Made by a program: the position numbers and the translations under genes. 64,000 nt of DNA from an uncultured Flavobacteriaceae bacterium (GTDB taxonomy: Bacteria; Bacteroidota; Bacteroidia; Flavobacteriales; Flavobacteriaceae): the NCBI GenBank assembly GCA_947494565.1, contig CANLVG010000011.1, positions 145,733-209,732 of the forward strand. The letters are read 5' to 3'. The notes below the pieces were generated by a model, which saw only the letters and a program-made list of their open reading frames with translations, searched no databases and was not told the origin of the DNA. Of this stretch, positions 54,323 to 63,344 are shown one piece after another (the first letter of the stretch is position 1; each line of letters opens with the position of its first letter).

Positions 54323-55246
54323 CTAATCACAGGTGATAACACTTGCTGCCGCTGCGATGGCGTCTGCCTGTGACATGGAATTCTTGAACAACACGAATTT
54401 ATCAATGGCATGGCCAGAAGACCGTGCAGATACCTCCATTTTGTACGTTCCCGGATTGTCGAATTCTACATAGATATCATGCGCATCATGATCTGAAGTC
54501 CTGGCTTGCCATATAAAATCAAGATTGTTTCCGCTCCGGTATATTTTAAGCCAACCATCTTTTGAAGAGCCATTCGGATTGGGGTTCTTTCCACTTCCTT
54601 TTGGGAAAACCTTACTTCCCGTTCCTTTTTTTCCGTAAAAATCGTCCGCATCGGCAAAACGCAACCAAGTATCGTTATGTTCCGTTCCATTATTTCCTGT
54701 TTTTACGGCATTATACCATAAAAATTTATAGGTTCCAGGATTGGTGATCTTGATGTTGAAAGTGACCTTTCCGGTACCGGGATCATTAAGATATTGTTGG
54801 CCTTGCCATACCATATAGCCCTTACCGGTATATGTATTCCCGTTAGTTTTGAGCGCCCAGCTGCCGGAAAATTTAGCATCTTCAAATTCGGCCAAAACCA
54901 AACCATCCTTTTCGTTAAATATGTAATTTAAAGGATTTGTACATGTACTCACGGTATCTGTTCCGTCATTGGTGTCTTCAGAAGAATCTTCGCTTTCGTC
55001 GTCGTCGGAAGTCGTGTCAGATTCGTCATCTTGAGTAGTATCATCAGTATTTCCATCATCATCATCTTCGGTAGTAGTCGTATCGTCTGTCGGAACTTCA
55101 TCAGGTTCTTGTTCCGTTTCATCCGATGCGATTTCGGTATCGGTCAGCAGTAGGTCCGCATCTTCGGAACTACAGGAATAAATGGCAAGTGTAAATACGA
55201 ATAGTACAAAGAAGCCTTTGGGCCAATTGCTTGCAATAGCAGTCAT
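54323..55246 (-). CDS. Lipoprotein with acidic linker and carbohydrate-binding-like domain
   Basis: A 307-residue lipoprotein. The ATG at 55246 gives a signal MTAIASNWPKGFFVLFVFTL ending in the lipobox IYSC. Residues about 30-100 are an extreme Asp/Glu/Thr low-complexity linker (DDTTTTEDDDDGNTDDTTQD). The C-terminal part (about 110-307) is a beta-sandwich rich in aromatic residues (WLRFADADDFYGKKG; WLKIYRSGNNLDFIWQART; HDIYVEFDNPGTYKMEVSAR), resembling domains attached to marine polysaccharide-degrading enzymes. No catalytic domain is present. Confidence 0.8.
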   Translation of the reverse strand: MTAIASNWPKGFFVLFVFTLAIYSCSSEDADLLLTDTEIASDETEQEPDEVPTDDTTTTEDDDDGNTDDTTQDDESDTTSDDDESEDSSEDTNDGTDTVSTCTNPLNYIFNEKDGLVLAEFEDAKFSGSWALKTNGNTYTGKGYMVWQGQQYLNDPGTGKVTFNIKITNPGTYKFLWYNAVKTGNNGTEHNDTWLRFADADDFYGKKGTGSKVFPKGSGKNPNPNGSSKDGWLKIYRSGNNLDFIWQARTSDHDAHDIYVEFDNPGTYKMEVSARSSGHAIDKFVLFKNSMSQADAIAAAASVITCD

Positions 55247-55431
55247 ATGTGTAGGATTAGGGGTTACTAAATTGGACAACGATATACGGAAGAAGGGTTG
55301 TATATGGTCGTTTTCGAACTGATAAAATACTATTAATTCGATGAAATGCAGTTACTTAACAGAAAAGGAGTGTGTTTCAACGACAAAACCCGATGAATGG
55401 TAAAAACAAAAACAAAGGGGTACTGAACACA

Positions 55432-56664
55432 TCAGGTATCGAGTTCAATCGAATCAGTCTTTTTTAACGGAAAGATCTTGAAGAATGTCATGCTTCGCCA
55501 TGCCCATTCCAATGGGCCATAGTGGAACCGACGTAACCATAGCTTACTGGCCCAAACCTGAAAGGCAATAAATAGCAGGGCAAGCAAAAAAGTATAGGTG
55601 CTGGTCAACTCACCAAGATAACCGAACCCCCAACCGTATAAAAGCAGCCCTCCAAAAAGACTCTGGAAAAAATAATTGGTCAAAGCCATTCGTCCATAAG
55701 GTGCAAACTTCAGTAACCACCGCTCCATCCCTGTTTTTCTATACAAAATAACAAAAAGCGAAATATAGATCAAGGTCATGGCCAGGTTCGCGATATCCAG
55801 TCCAGAGAGTCCGATCATGGCAATCCAATTATCAAGTTTGGCTTCCGGACCCATACTGATAAATGCCAGGGCCGTAACACCAAAACCTATAAGCAGCAGA
55901 ACTACCGATCCGATCAATACCCTTTTGGTCAGTTTTTTGTCAGTTTTGAAACGCTTGAAAAAACCGATACGACCTATATACAAGCCGATCAGAAAAAAAG
56001 CGAATGTAAAATATCCCCTGCCGAATATGCCGTACTGAAAGTTCATTTTGTCCAAATGGCCCTCCCAGGCATTGGTCTGAAAAACCTCCCAAATAGATCC
56101 GGTCTTAAGGGTGTTATAGTATGCGAGCACATTGGGAGCATTGGGATCCATAGGGTCTATATTTAAAAACAAGTGCTCGCCTTGCGTCAAAAAGAAAACA
56201 AGATATCTGCCGAGCCCAAGAAAGAGTACTGCTGAGAAGGCCAGCACCCATTTGGTATCGACTTTATAAAAAGGAATCAAGAATATGCCTAGAATCGCAT
56301 AAATGGTGAGGATATCCCCTCTATAGAAAAGACTATGCACATAACCGATGATAAACAATAGTACCAATCTCCAAAGGAACCTTCCTCCAAAAGCAACCCC
56401 TTTTTTGACTCCATTCTTCATTTGAATAAAAAAACTGAGCCCGAACAAAAAGGAGAACAAGGCAATGAATTTACCTCTAAAGAAAAAATTCAGAAGGCCA
56501 TCCACCACTTGATCCAATGGTCCGACGCTGACGGCCTCATAAAAACTTTGGGGTGCTCTTGCTCCGATATAGTTCTCTACCATATGACAGAGAACAATGC
56601 CGGCCAAAGCAATACCCCGAAGGGCATCAATGATTTCGATTCTACTGGAGGTTGTGGTTGACAT
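55432..56664 (-). CDS. DUF418 family membrane protein
   Basis: A 410-residue protein with about nine or ten helices. The opening RIEIIDALRGIALAGIVLCH and the late LTNYFFQSLFGGLLLYGWGF match the DUF418 and acyltransferase-3-like membrane group. Family members may transfer acyl groups across the membrane. I chose the ATG at 56664, ten residues before the conserved start; other starts lie upstream at 56688 (ATG) and 56712 (TTG). The DUF1853 gene lies just upstream on the same strand. Confidence 0.87.
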   Translation of the reverse strand: MSTTTSSRIEIIDALRGIALAGIVLCHMVENYIGARAPQSFYEAVSVGPLDQVVDGLLNFFFRGKFIALFSFLFGLSFFIQMKNGVKKGVAFGGRFLWRLVLLFIIGYVHSLFYRGDILTIYAILGIFLIPFYKVDTKWVLAFSAVLFLGLGRYLVFFLTQGEHLFLNIDPMDPNAPNVLAYYNTLKTGSIWEVFQTNAWEGHLDKMNFQYGIFGRGYFTFAFFLIGLYIGRIGFFKRFKTDKKLTKRVLIGSVVLLLIGFGVTALAFISMGPEAKLDNWIAMIGLSGLDIANLAMTLIYISLFVILYRKTGMERWLLKFAPYGRMALTNYFFQSLFGGLLLYGWGFGYLGELTSTYTFLLALLFIAFQVWASKLWLRRFHYGPLEWAWRSMTFFKIFPLKKTDSIELDT

Positions 56665-56788
56665 AGGCGTTTCTTGAAGTTGATGCATACTAGACGTCAA
56701 TTCGATAGACAATGTTACAGTTTGTAAGGGGAAACTTGGGCGAAAACCGATTTGGTCGAATCTTTCTGCACCCCAAATTCAAGTACTC

Positions 56789-57613
56789 TCACCACCAAAC
56801 CACAAAAAGCTTTTCGAATACGGCCTCTGATTTTTTCACCCATACCATGGGGGCTGATTCTTTTAGCATTCTAATATTCAGATCCATGAGCACTTCAAAG
56901 TGGGATGACCATTGGACCGCTTCATGTGGCGCAATGACCCATTCCGATTTATGGGGAATGTAGTAGTGGTATGATTTGAACGTAGGTGAATTGAAATCAT
57001 TGAATCGTAGCCAATACCCGCAAATACAGGCCGTATTCAGCGGACGAATAGCTGGGTTGGCCGTACCATAGGGCGAAAAGAGTTGCGCTTTGTAACATGC
57101 CTTATGCAATAGATGATCGGTGGTGATATGATAGCCGGTCAAAGCATCCTTTCCCTCTGGGGTATGAAGTAATTGAAATTGCTCGTTTTTGATTTTTTCC
57201 ATTTTGGTGAAGAACATATCCCTTCTGTTTGGCCCCACTAAGCGGTGTATTGGTTCACTGATATCAAGGTCTATAATATAGAATTTATAGGTTAGTTCAA
57301 CATGAATTGTCTTTTGGGTCCTGGTATCCTTGATAATAAAATCGATTTCCCCCAGTGTCTGCTTTTCTCGCTTAACAGGTAAATTGTGCAAGAGTATATC
57401 ATGACTGGGGCAACTATCGATCAGTTGTTTGAAAATCTGTTCCATCTGGTGTCCTAAACGTAGTTTCTTCGTTAAGGGTTGTACCCTGAAATGTGAGAAG
57501 TCGATTTCTGGAAATGTAAATTGCGAGATACCGAACTGATCATTAACCCAAAGGGGAGGGGTATTCAAAAAACCTACACATTGTTTTTGAAGAAAATCTT
57601 GAGGCATCATCAA
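56789..57613 (-). CDS. DUF1853 family protein
   Basis: A 274-residue soluble protein. Signature parts are TLGEIDFIIKDTRTQKTIHV, ELTYKFYIID and RLVGPNRRDMFFTKMEKIKN. The pattern GEIDF...HVELTYK fits a PD-(D/E)xK nuclease-like core (Asp, then Glu-x-x-x-Lys), so nuclease-type activity or a degenerate fold is possible. No role is known. It diverges from the VWA gene across 139 bp. Confidence 0.85.
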   Translation of the reverse strand: MMMPQDFLQKQCVGFLNTPPLWVNDQFGISQFTFPEIDFSHFRVQPLTKKLRLGHQMEQIFKQLIDSCPSHDILLHNLPVKREKQTLGEIDFIIKDTRTQKTIHVELTYKFYIIDLDISEPIHRLVGPNRRDMFFTKMEKIKNEQFQLLHTPEGKDALTGYHITTDHLLHKACYKAQLFSPYGTANPAIRPLNTACICGYWLRFNDFNSPTFKSYHYYIPHKSEWVIAPHEAVQWSSHFEVLMDLNIRMLKESAPMVWVKKSEAVFEKLFVVWW

Positions 57614-57752
57614 AGCGAAGTTAAGATAATACCACGTGCTTCTGTCAGGATATTTGATAGAGATGGCCCGTAATCGATTTGTACTGGTTTCGCAACGTTA
57701 ACATTTCCTAAAAAACCGAAACCCTCTTAGTAGAATGTAGTATTTTTATAAG

Positions 57753-58907
57753 ATGGCTATGATGACAAGAAAAGGATTTCGGTTCACGCCTTATGAAGCG
57801 CCGGAACAAACACCATTTGACAAACTTTTCGATATTTTCCAAGAACTCATCACTCATACTTCCGGTGATTTTGATGAGGCCATTGATTGGCTACGTGAAT
57901 TGGACAAAGAATATGAGTTGACCGATGACGAATATACCATCGATGATTTCATTGAAGAATTAAAAGCCAAAGGATACATCCGTGAGGAATTTGAGGATGG
58001 TGGTGGTGAAATGGGCGAAGAGGGTCAAGATGGTGATGGAAAAGGGACGATTTCGATTACGGCCAAAATGGAACGAATCATTCGACAGCGGGCCTTGGAT
58101 CAAATATTTGGAAAGTTGAAGCGGAGCGGAGCCGGAAACCATAAAACCGGAAAGTCTGGTCAGGGCGATGAGCACACGGGTGACTTTCGGGAGTATCGGT
58201 ATGGAGACGGGTTAGAGCATATTTCTATGACCGAGAGCCTTAAAAACGCTCAGGTTAATCACGGTATTGGCAGTTTTACATTGGATGAGAGTGATTTGGT
58301 GGTCGAAGACACCCAATACAAGGCCCAAATGAGCACCATACTGATGATCGACATCAGTCATAGTATGATTCTATACGGCGAAGATCGCATCACACCCGCC
58401 AAGAAAGTTGCGATGGCCTTGGCTGAATTGATAACTACCCGATACCCGAAAGACACTTTGGATATTTTGGTTTTTGGAAACGATGCATGGCCCATTCCAA
58501 TAAAGGACTTACCCTACCTTAAAGTAGGCCCATATCACACGAATACCGTTGCCGGCCTGCAATTGGCTATGGATATGTTGCGAAGAAAGCGAAATACGAA
58601 CAAGCAAATATTCATGATTACCGACGGTAAACCTAGTTGTTTACGTCTACCTGACGGCACCTATTACAAGAACAGTGTAGGGTTGGATGATTTCATTGTA
58701 GAAAAATGCTATAATATGGCTCGCCAGGCAAGAAAACTCCATATACCCATTACCACCTTCATGATTGCTCAAGACCCATATTTGATGCAATTTATCCGTC
58801 ATTTTACCGAAGCGAACAAAGGCAAGGCCTTTTTTACCGGATTGAAAGGATTGGGTGAAATGATTTTCGAGGATTATGAAAATAACAGAAGAAAAAGACT
58901 GAAGTGA
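57753..58907 (+). CDS. VWA domain protein of the AAA-VWA cassette
   Basis: A 384-residue cytosolic protein. The C-terminal half is a von Willebrand A domain with the metal site DISHS (D200, S202, S204) in ILMIDISHSMILYGEDRI, the Thr in GPYHTNTVAG near 270, and the Asp in FMITDGKP near 290. The N-terminal half is acidic, with a Gly/Glu/Asp-rich stretch (EDGGGEMGEEGQDGDGKG). It resembles CoxE or BchD-type partners of MoxR/Mg-chelatase AAA proteins, one of which is encoded 470 bp downstream (59380). A short unknown gene lies between them. Confidence 0.88.
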   Translation: MAMMTRKGFRFTPYEAPEQTPFDKLFDIFQELITHTSGDFDEAIDWLRELDKEYELTDDEYTIDDFIEELKAKGYIREEFEDGGGEMGEEGQDGDGKGTISITAKMERIIRQRALDQIFGKLKRSGAGNHKTGKSGQGDEHTGDFREYRYGDGLEHISMTESLKNAQVNHGIGSFTLDESDLVVEDTQYKAQMSTILMIDISHSMILYGEDRITPAKKVAMALAELITTRYPKDTLDILVFGNDAWPIPIKDLPYLKVGPYHTNTVAGLQLAMDMLRRKRNTNKQIFMITDGKPSCLRLPDGTYYKNSVGLDDFIVEKCYNMARQARKLHIPITTFMIAQDPYLMQFIRHFTEANKGKAFFTGLKGLGEMIFEDYENNRRKRLK

Positions 58908-58946
58908 TTCAAGACCGAAATATGAACATTTTATTCATGTATATCG

Positions 58947-59375
58947 ATGCACGACCAAAATAAAACAGGACATTTTCAATACGACGATAGGCAATTTGAG
59001 GAGCAATTTCGAAATCTTAAATTAAATCCAGAACTATTTGATCATGAGGCGCACTTGCGATTAGCTTGGATTCATATCACAACATATGGTATTGAAAAGG
59101 CCTTGGATACCATTTCATCGCAATTGAAAGCGTATGTTGTGCATGTAGGCGCGGCAGATAAATATAACAAAACAGTTACCATGGCGGCCATTAAAGCCGT
59201 TTATCATTTTATTTTGAAGTCCACATCAAGTACATTCCAAGACTTCATGATAGCGTTCCCTAGATTAAAGGACAACTTCATTGAATTAATGGGCTACCAT
59301 TACAGTTATGACATCTTTAATTCAGAAAAGGCAAAAAAAAATTATTTAGAACCTGATCTATTACCATTTGATTAA
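58947..59375 (+). CDS. Small helical protein between VWA and AAA genes
   Basis: A 142-residue soluble protein that I cannot name. It is helical and carries FDHEAHLRLAWIHITTYGIE near residues 30-50, an acidic and His-rich motif that could bind metal, and a second conserved-looking segment NKTVTMAAIKAVYHFILKS near 77. It starts 39 bp after the VWA gene and its stop is 4 bp before the AAA start, so it is part of the cassette. Confidence 0.75.
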   Translation: MHDQNKTGHFQYDDRQFEEQFRNLKLNPELFDHEAHLRLAWIHITTYGIEKALDTISSQLKAYVVHVGAADKYNKTVTMAAIKAVYHFILKSTSSTFQDFMIAFPRLKDNFIELMGYHYSYDIFNSEKAKKNYLEPDLLPFD

Positions 59376-59379
59376 AAGT

Positions 59380-60852
59380 ATGCAATTGAACTACAAAGAA
59401 ATCTCCACCTTAGGAGCATTAAAAAAAGCAGGGTATCAAACCAAGAGCATCAAGGATGAACTTCGGGATAACCTACGGGAAAAAATAAAAAAAGGAGAGG
59501 AAACCTTCACAGGGGTCTGGGGCTATGAAAATTCTGTGATTCCCGAATTGGAGCGTGCCATTTTATCACGTCACAACATCAACCTGCTAGGACTTCGTGG
59601 GCAGGCCAAAACCCGACTGGCACGCCTTATGGTGCATTTGTTGGATGCGTATATTCCCGTCGTTGCAGGTTCGGAAATCAATGATGATCCTTTGGCACCT
59701 ATGTCACGTTACGCTATAGAAATGATCAAGGAACAGGGTGACGCAACACCGATTTCCTGGCTGCATCGTGATGAGCGTTTTTATGAAAAATTAGCAACCC
59801 CCGATGTGACCGTGGCTGATTTGATTGGGGATGTAGACCCTATAAAAGCAGCCAATCTCAAATTATCGTATGCCGATGACCGAGTCATTCATTTTGGGAT
59901 GATTCCGCGTGCCAATCGATGTATTTTTGTCATCAATGAATTGCCCGATTTACAAGCGAGAATTCAGGTATCACTTTTCAATATATTAGAAGAGGGTGAT
60001 ATTCAGATCCGCGGATTCAAGTTGCGTTTGCCCCTAGATCTGCAATTTGTTTTTACGGCGAACCCTGAAGATTATACGAATAGAGGTAGTATCGTTACCC
60101 CCTTAAAGGATCGAATAGGGTCGCAGATATTGACACATTATCCTGATGATATTGAAACGGCCAGAAAGATCACGGCGCAAGAATCAAACCTTGATGAGCG
60201 ACAGTCCGCTGCGGTGTATGTGCCCGATATTGCAAAAGACCTCTTGGAACAAATTAGTTTTGAGGCGCGCAATAGTGAATATGTCGACGCCAAAAGTGGT
60301 GTCAGTGCGCGTACGAGCATTACGGCTTTCGAAAATCTATTAAGTACTGCAGAGCGACGGGCTTTACAGACTGGAGCAGAGACGACCGCCCTGCGTTTAA
60401 GTGACTTCCTGGGAGTGATTCCGGCCATTACGGGAAAAATAGAGTTGGTATATGAAGGCGAGCAGGAGGGAGCCGATGGGGTCGCCTCGATTTTGATCGA
60501 TGATGCAGTAAAATCACTCTTTCCCATGTACTTCCCCAAAATAAATAAGCTAGAGCGTAAAGATGAAGTCACTCCGTATGATGACCTCTTATCATGGTTT
60601 TTCCAACAAAGCGAAGCCTTCGAATTGTTGGATGACTTTACCGATGAGGAGTACAAAAGAAGTTTGGATAGCATACCTGAATTGAACCGCATTTTAGCGG
60701 AGCATCAGCCCGATTTTTCAAAAAAAGACACCTACTTCTTAAAAGAGCTATTGCTTTGGGGTTTAGTCTCTTTCAAGAAGTTAAGCAAACATCGATTCTC
60801 CGAAGGATATCAATTTAAGGACCTCTACGGAAGCTTCATTAGTGGCCTATAA
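59380..60852 (+). CDS. MoxR/Mg-chelatase-like AAA ATPase
   Basis: A 490-residue AAA+ protein. The Walker A motif GLRGQAKT is at residues 71-78, Walker B CIFVINELPDL at about 181-191, and the sensor-type FVFTANPEDYTNRG near 225. A helical lid (VSARTSITAFENLLSTAERR) and a C-terminal extension follow. The P-loop and NELP signature match the BchI/MoxR clade. With the VWA gene it likely forms an ATPase-VWA remodelling complex, as in Mg-chelatase or gas-vesicle and cofactor-insertion systems. The ATG at 59380 is preferred to a TTG at 59368. Confidence 0.9.
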   Translation: MQLNYKEISTLGALKKAGYQTKSIKDELRDNLREKIKKGEETFTGVWGYENSVIPELERAILSRHNINLLGLRGQAKTRLARLMVHLLDAYIPVVAGSEINDDPLAPMSRYAIEMIKEQGDATPISWLHRDERFYEKLATPDVTVADLIGDVDPIKAANLKLSYADDRVIHFGMIPRANRCIFVINELPDLQARIQVSLFNILEEGDIQIRGFKLRLPLDLQFVFTANPEDYTNRGSIVTPLKDRIGSQILTHYPDDIETARKITAQESNLDERQSAAVYVPDIAKDLLEQISFEARNSEYVDAKSGVSARTSITAFENLLSTAERRALQTGAETTALRLSDFLGVIPAITGKIELVYEGEQEGADGVASILIDDAVKSLFPMYFPKINKLERKDEVTPYDDLLSWFFQQSEAFELLDDFTDEEYKRSLDSIPELNRILAEHQPDFSKKDTYFLKELLLWGLVSFKKLSKHRFSEGYQFKDLYGSFISGL

Positions 60853-60854
60853 AA

Positions 60855-60895
60855 GAAAAACCCGACCATTACACAATGGTCGGGTTTTTCTTTTT
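60855..60895. terminator. Bidirectional terminator between AAA gene and histidine kinase
   Basis: GAAAAACCCGACCATT (60855-60870) and AATGGTCGGGTTTTTC (60875-60890) are perfectly inverted around a 4-nt loop, with T runs on both sides. It ends both convergent genes. Confidence 0.9.
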
Positions 60896-60909
60896 CATAA
60901 CATTGCTTT

Positions 60910-62406
60910 TTAAGAGGTCTGATAGGCCGGTAAATTGAAAATAAACGAACTTCCCTTCGCAGGTTTGCTCAATACGGTAATCGTCGTATCGTGAAGCTCC
61001 ATAATCTTTTTTACGATAGCCAACCCTAGGCCAGAACCTTGTTTTTTGGCACTTTCATTGACTTGTTTGTACCTATCGAAAATAAATGGTTGCTCATTTA
61101 CCGGTATACCTGTTCCGGTATCCGTAATATTGATTTCAATATTCTTTCCCTTTTTCTGCAAGGAGAGCGTAACCTTGCCTTTTGGCTCTGTATACTTAAT
61201 AGCATTTTCGATCAGGTTTTGCAAAGCGCGCTCCACCAAACTGACATCCGCATAGACCATGTTGTTCTCTTGGGGTTTATCCAACTCCAAAACAATCTGC
61301 TTTTTTTCCGCCAAAACCTTGAATTTGGCAATGAGATCATGAGATAACTCGGTAATGGAAAAAGGCTCTTTTACAGGTACCACTTGTTCTGCTTCCAGTT
61401 TGGAGTATTCGAACAATTGATTGATCAATTTTGAGAGCTTGTCCACATTATCATGGGTAATCTGCAGGTATTCTTCCTTTTCTTGCTCAGAAAGTGTATC
61501 CCTTTTTATTTGTAAGGTCTCTATGTATCCCTTTAAAATAGCCAAAGGGGTTCTCAAATCATGAGAGACGTTCGCAATCAATTCCCTACGTAGTAAATCG
61601 ACAGATTGCATCTTGTCCATATTTCCCACGATGGATTCTGCCATGTCATTGAACGAATTGGCAAAGATCGAGATATCGGATTTTTCAGGATTCTCGATTC
61701 GGGCCGTAAGGTCACCCTCATGAAAACGGCGCACCGTACCGGTAATGACACGAAGGTTTTTGGTAAGAAACCAAATGGCCAATAAGCCGATGAGTGCCGA
61801 AAAAAGCATGGTTAACAAGAAGGCACCAAGACCTAGTTTAGCAAAATACTGGCCTAACAAAGTGTTACTTACTTCCTGAAATTTCTTTCCGGCTAGAATG
61901 ATGTAGATATATCCTTTATGTCCATCAATATCGTAAGGTGCGGCCGAGAAGATTTTCTGCTCTTCCGGATTTCTGGGATCGTCACCCAAAATAAATTTCT
62001 CGCCCTTATCCGCTATGAACGAAGTAATGGGAGCTAGGGAAACACTTTTGGTGGCATCCGAATCATTTGGATCGAGTACAACGGAGTATAAAATCGTGCC
62101 CTCGTTATCGAGCAGATAGACTTCGATACCACGATTAACCGCCATCATATCGTGCATCAGGTCACCGAACAGCGGTTTGTTGACACTGCCATCTTCCAAA
62201 AACGGGGAAGCACCAGTGAACTTTTCGGAGATGACATGATTTGCTACCTCTGCATCAAGTCGTTGCGCGGTCTCTTGATTGTGCATATTGGCAAAATAAC
62301 TGGTAATGCCAATGTATGAGGCTCCCATTAAAATTACCAGTAAAATGAAGGCGCCCCACAATTTCTTGACCAATTTCGGGGTCAATGTTTTACCCGTATT
62401 CTTCAT
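60910..62406 (-). CDS. Sensor histidine kinase
   Basis: A 498-residue inner-membrane kinase. It has TM1 (about 14-32), a periplasmic sensor domain (about 35-185) with LLDNEGTILYSVVLDP, TM2 (about 190-215), HAMP (TGTVRRFHEGDLTARIENPE), HisKA with the phospho-His in NVSHDLRTPLAILKG (H282), and HATPase (LIENAIKYTEP, DTGTGIP, GSGLGLAIVKKI). It overlaps the regulator gene by 4 bp. The periplasmic domain resembles a PAS-type (dCache-like) sensor; the signal is unknown. Confidence 0.95.
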   Translation of the reverse strand: MKNTGKTLTPKLVKKLWGAFILLVILMGASYIGITSYFANMHNQETAQRLDAEVANHVISEKFTGASPFLEDGSVNKPLFGDLMHDMMAVNRGIEVYLLDNEGTILYSVVLDPNDSDATKSVSLAPITSFIADKGEKFILGDDPRNPEEQKIFSAAPYDIDGHKGYIYIILAGKKFQEVSNTLLGQYFAKLGLGAFLLTMLFSALIGLLAIWFLTKNLRVITGTVRRFHEGDLTARIENPEKSDISIFANSFNDMAESIVGNMDKMQSVDLLRRELIANVSHDLRTPLAILKGYIETLQIKRDTLSEQEKEEYLQITHDNVDKLSKLINQLFEYSKLEAEQVVPVKEPFSITELSHDLIAKFKVLAEKKQIVLELDKPQENNMVYADVSLVERALQNLIENAIKYTEPKGKVTLSLQKKGKNIEINITDTGTGIPVNEQPFIFDRYKQVNESAKKQGSGLGLAIVKKIMELHDTTITVLSKPAKGSSFIFNLPAYQTS

Positions 62407-63101
62407 ATGGCGATATCTTCGTTAAATTTATAACCCACTCCCCAAGTTGTGAGAATATAGTTGGGATTCGCCATATCGGATTCGATTTTGGCCCGTAATC
62501 TATTGATGTGTGAGTTCACAGTGTGCTCATATCCCTCGAAATTATAGCCCCATATCATATCCAATAATTCCGTTCGCGTATAATTTCTTCCGGGATTAGA
62601 GGCCATAAGTACGAGCAGCTCGAATTCCTTTGGTGAAAGTTCGACCCTTTTATCATCTAAAACAACCTTTCGTTTATCGATATCGATGAGCAATCCTTCA
62701 GCCGAAATAGCGGATGAATTCTCCTTCTCCAACTTTGAGGCATCCGTTCTTCGTATAACCGCCTTGACCCGCGCAAGAAGTTCACGAATGCTAAAAGGTT
62801 TCGTGATATAGTCGTCTGCGCCCATTTCCAAGCCCAAAACACGGTCGATTTCCTCCGATTTTGCAGTGAGCATAATGATAGGCGTGTTTTTTACTTTACG
62901 GAGTTTTTTGCAGATTTCAACGCCGTCCATGGTGGGTAAGGTCAAATCCAAAAGAATCAAATCGTAGTCATTCTCCAATGCCATTTGAAGGCCCTCTTCG
63001 CCGTCCGTGGCTTTCGAAGTGGAATAAATCAAATCGGTGAGGTGAATCTCCAATAATTTGATGATTTCAGGGTCGTCCTCTATGATAAGTATCTGTTTCA
63101 T
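62403..63101 (-). CDS. OmpR-family response regulator
   Basis: A 232-residue regulator. The receiver domain (1-115) has DD at 9-10, phospho-acceptor D52 in LILLDLTLP and Lys in DYITKPFSI. The winged-helix DNA-binding domain (about 130-232) has LSPKEFELLVLMASNPGRNY and VNSHINRLRAKIESDMANPN, the typical OmpR form. It leads the operon with the kinase overlapping by 4 bp. It lies 243 bp before the large repeat gene, which it may regulate (position only). Confidence 0.96.
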   Translation of the reverse strand: MKQILIIEDDPEIIKLLEIHLTDLIYSTSKATDGEEGLQMALENDYDLILLDLTLPTMDGVEICKKLRKVKNTPIIMLTAKSEEIDRVLGLEMGADDYITKPFSIRELLARVKAVIRRTDASKLEKENSSAISAEGLLIDIDKRKVVLDDKRVELSPKEFELLVLMASNPGRNYTRTELLDMIWGYNFEGYEHTVNSHINRLRAKIESDMANPNYILTTWGVGYKFNEDIAI

Positions 63102-63344
63102 AATTATATCGGTTACGAAAGAAGTTAAAAAGTATCACACAAATATCACGGGGAACTCAAAATCTCTAAAAGCGGTTTTTTGCTGCTGAATACCTTGTTA
63201 TAAGGCACTTTAGGAAAAAACCAACGTATTACTAGTCGAAGAGGTCACAAAATCCTAACAAAAGTTGTTCGAAAGTTTATCTTTTCGTGACTTCGCTATC
63301 ATTTTATAGGACTTAGTTTGTGTATAATCTAAAAATTAAGAACT

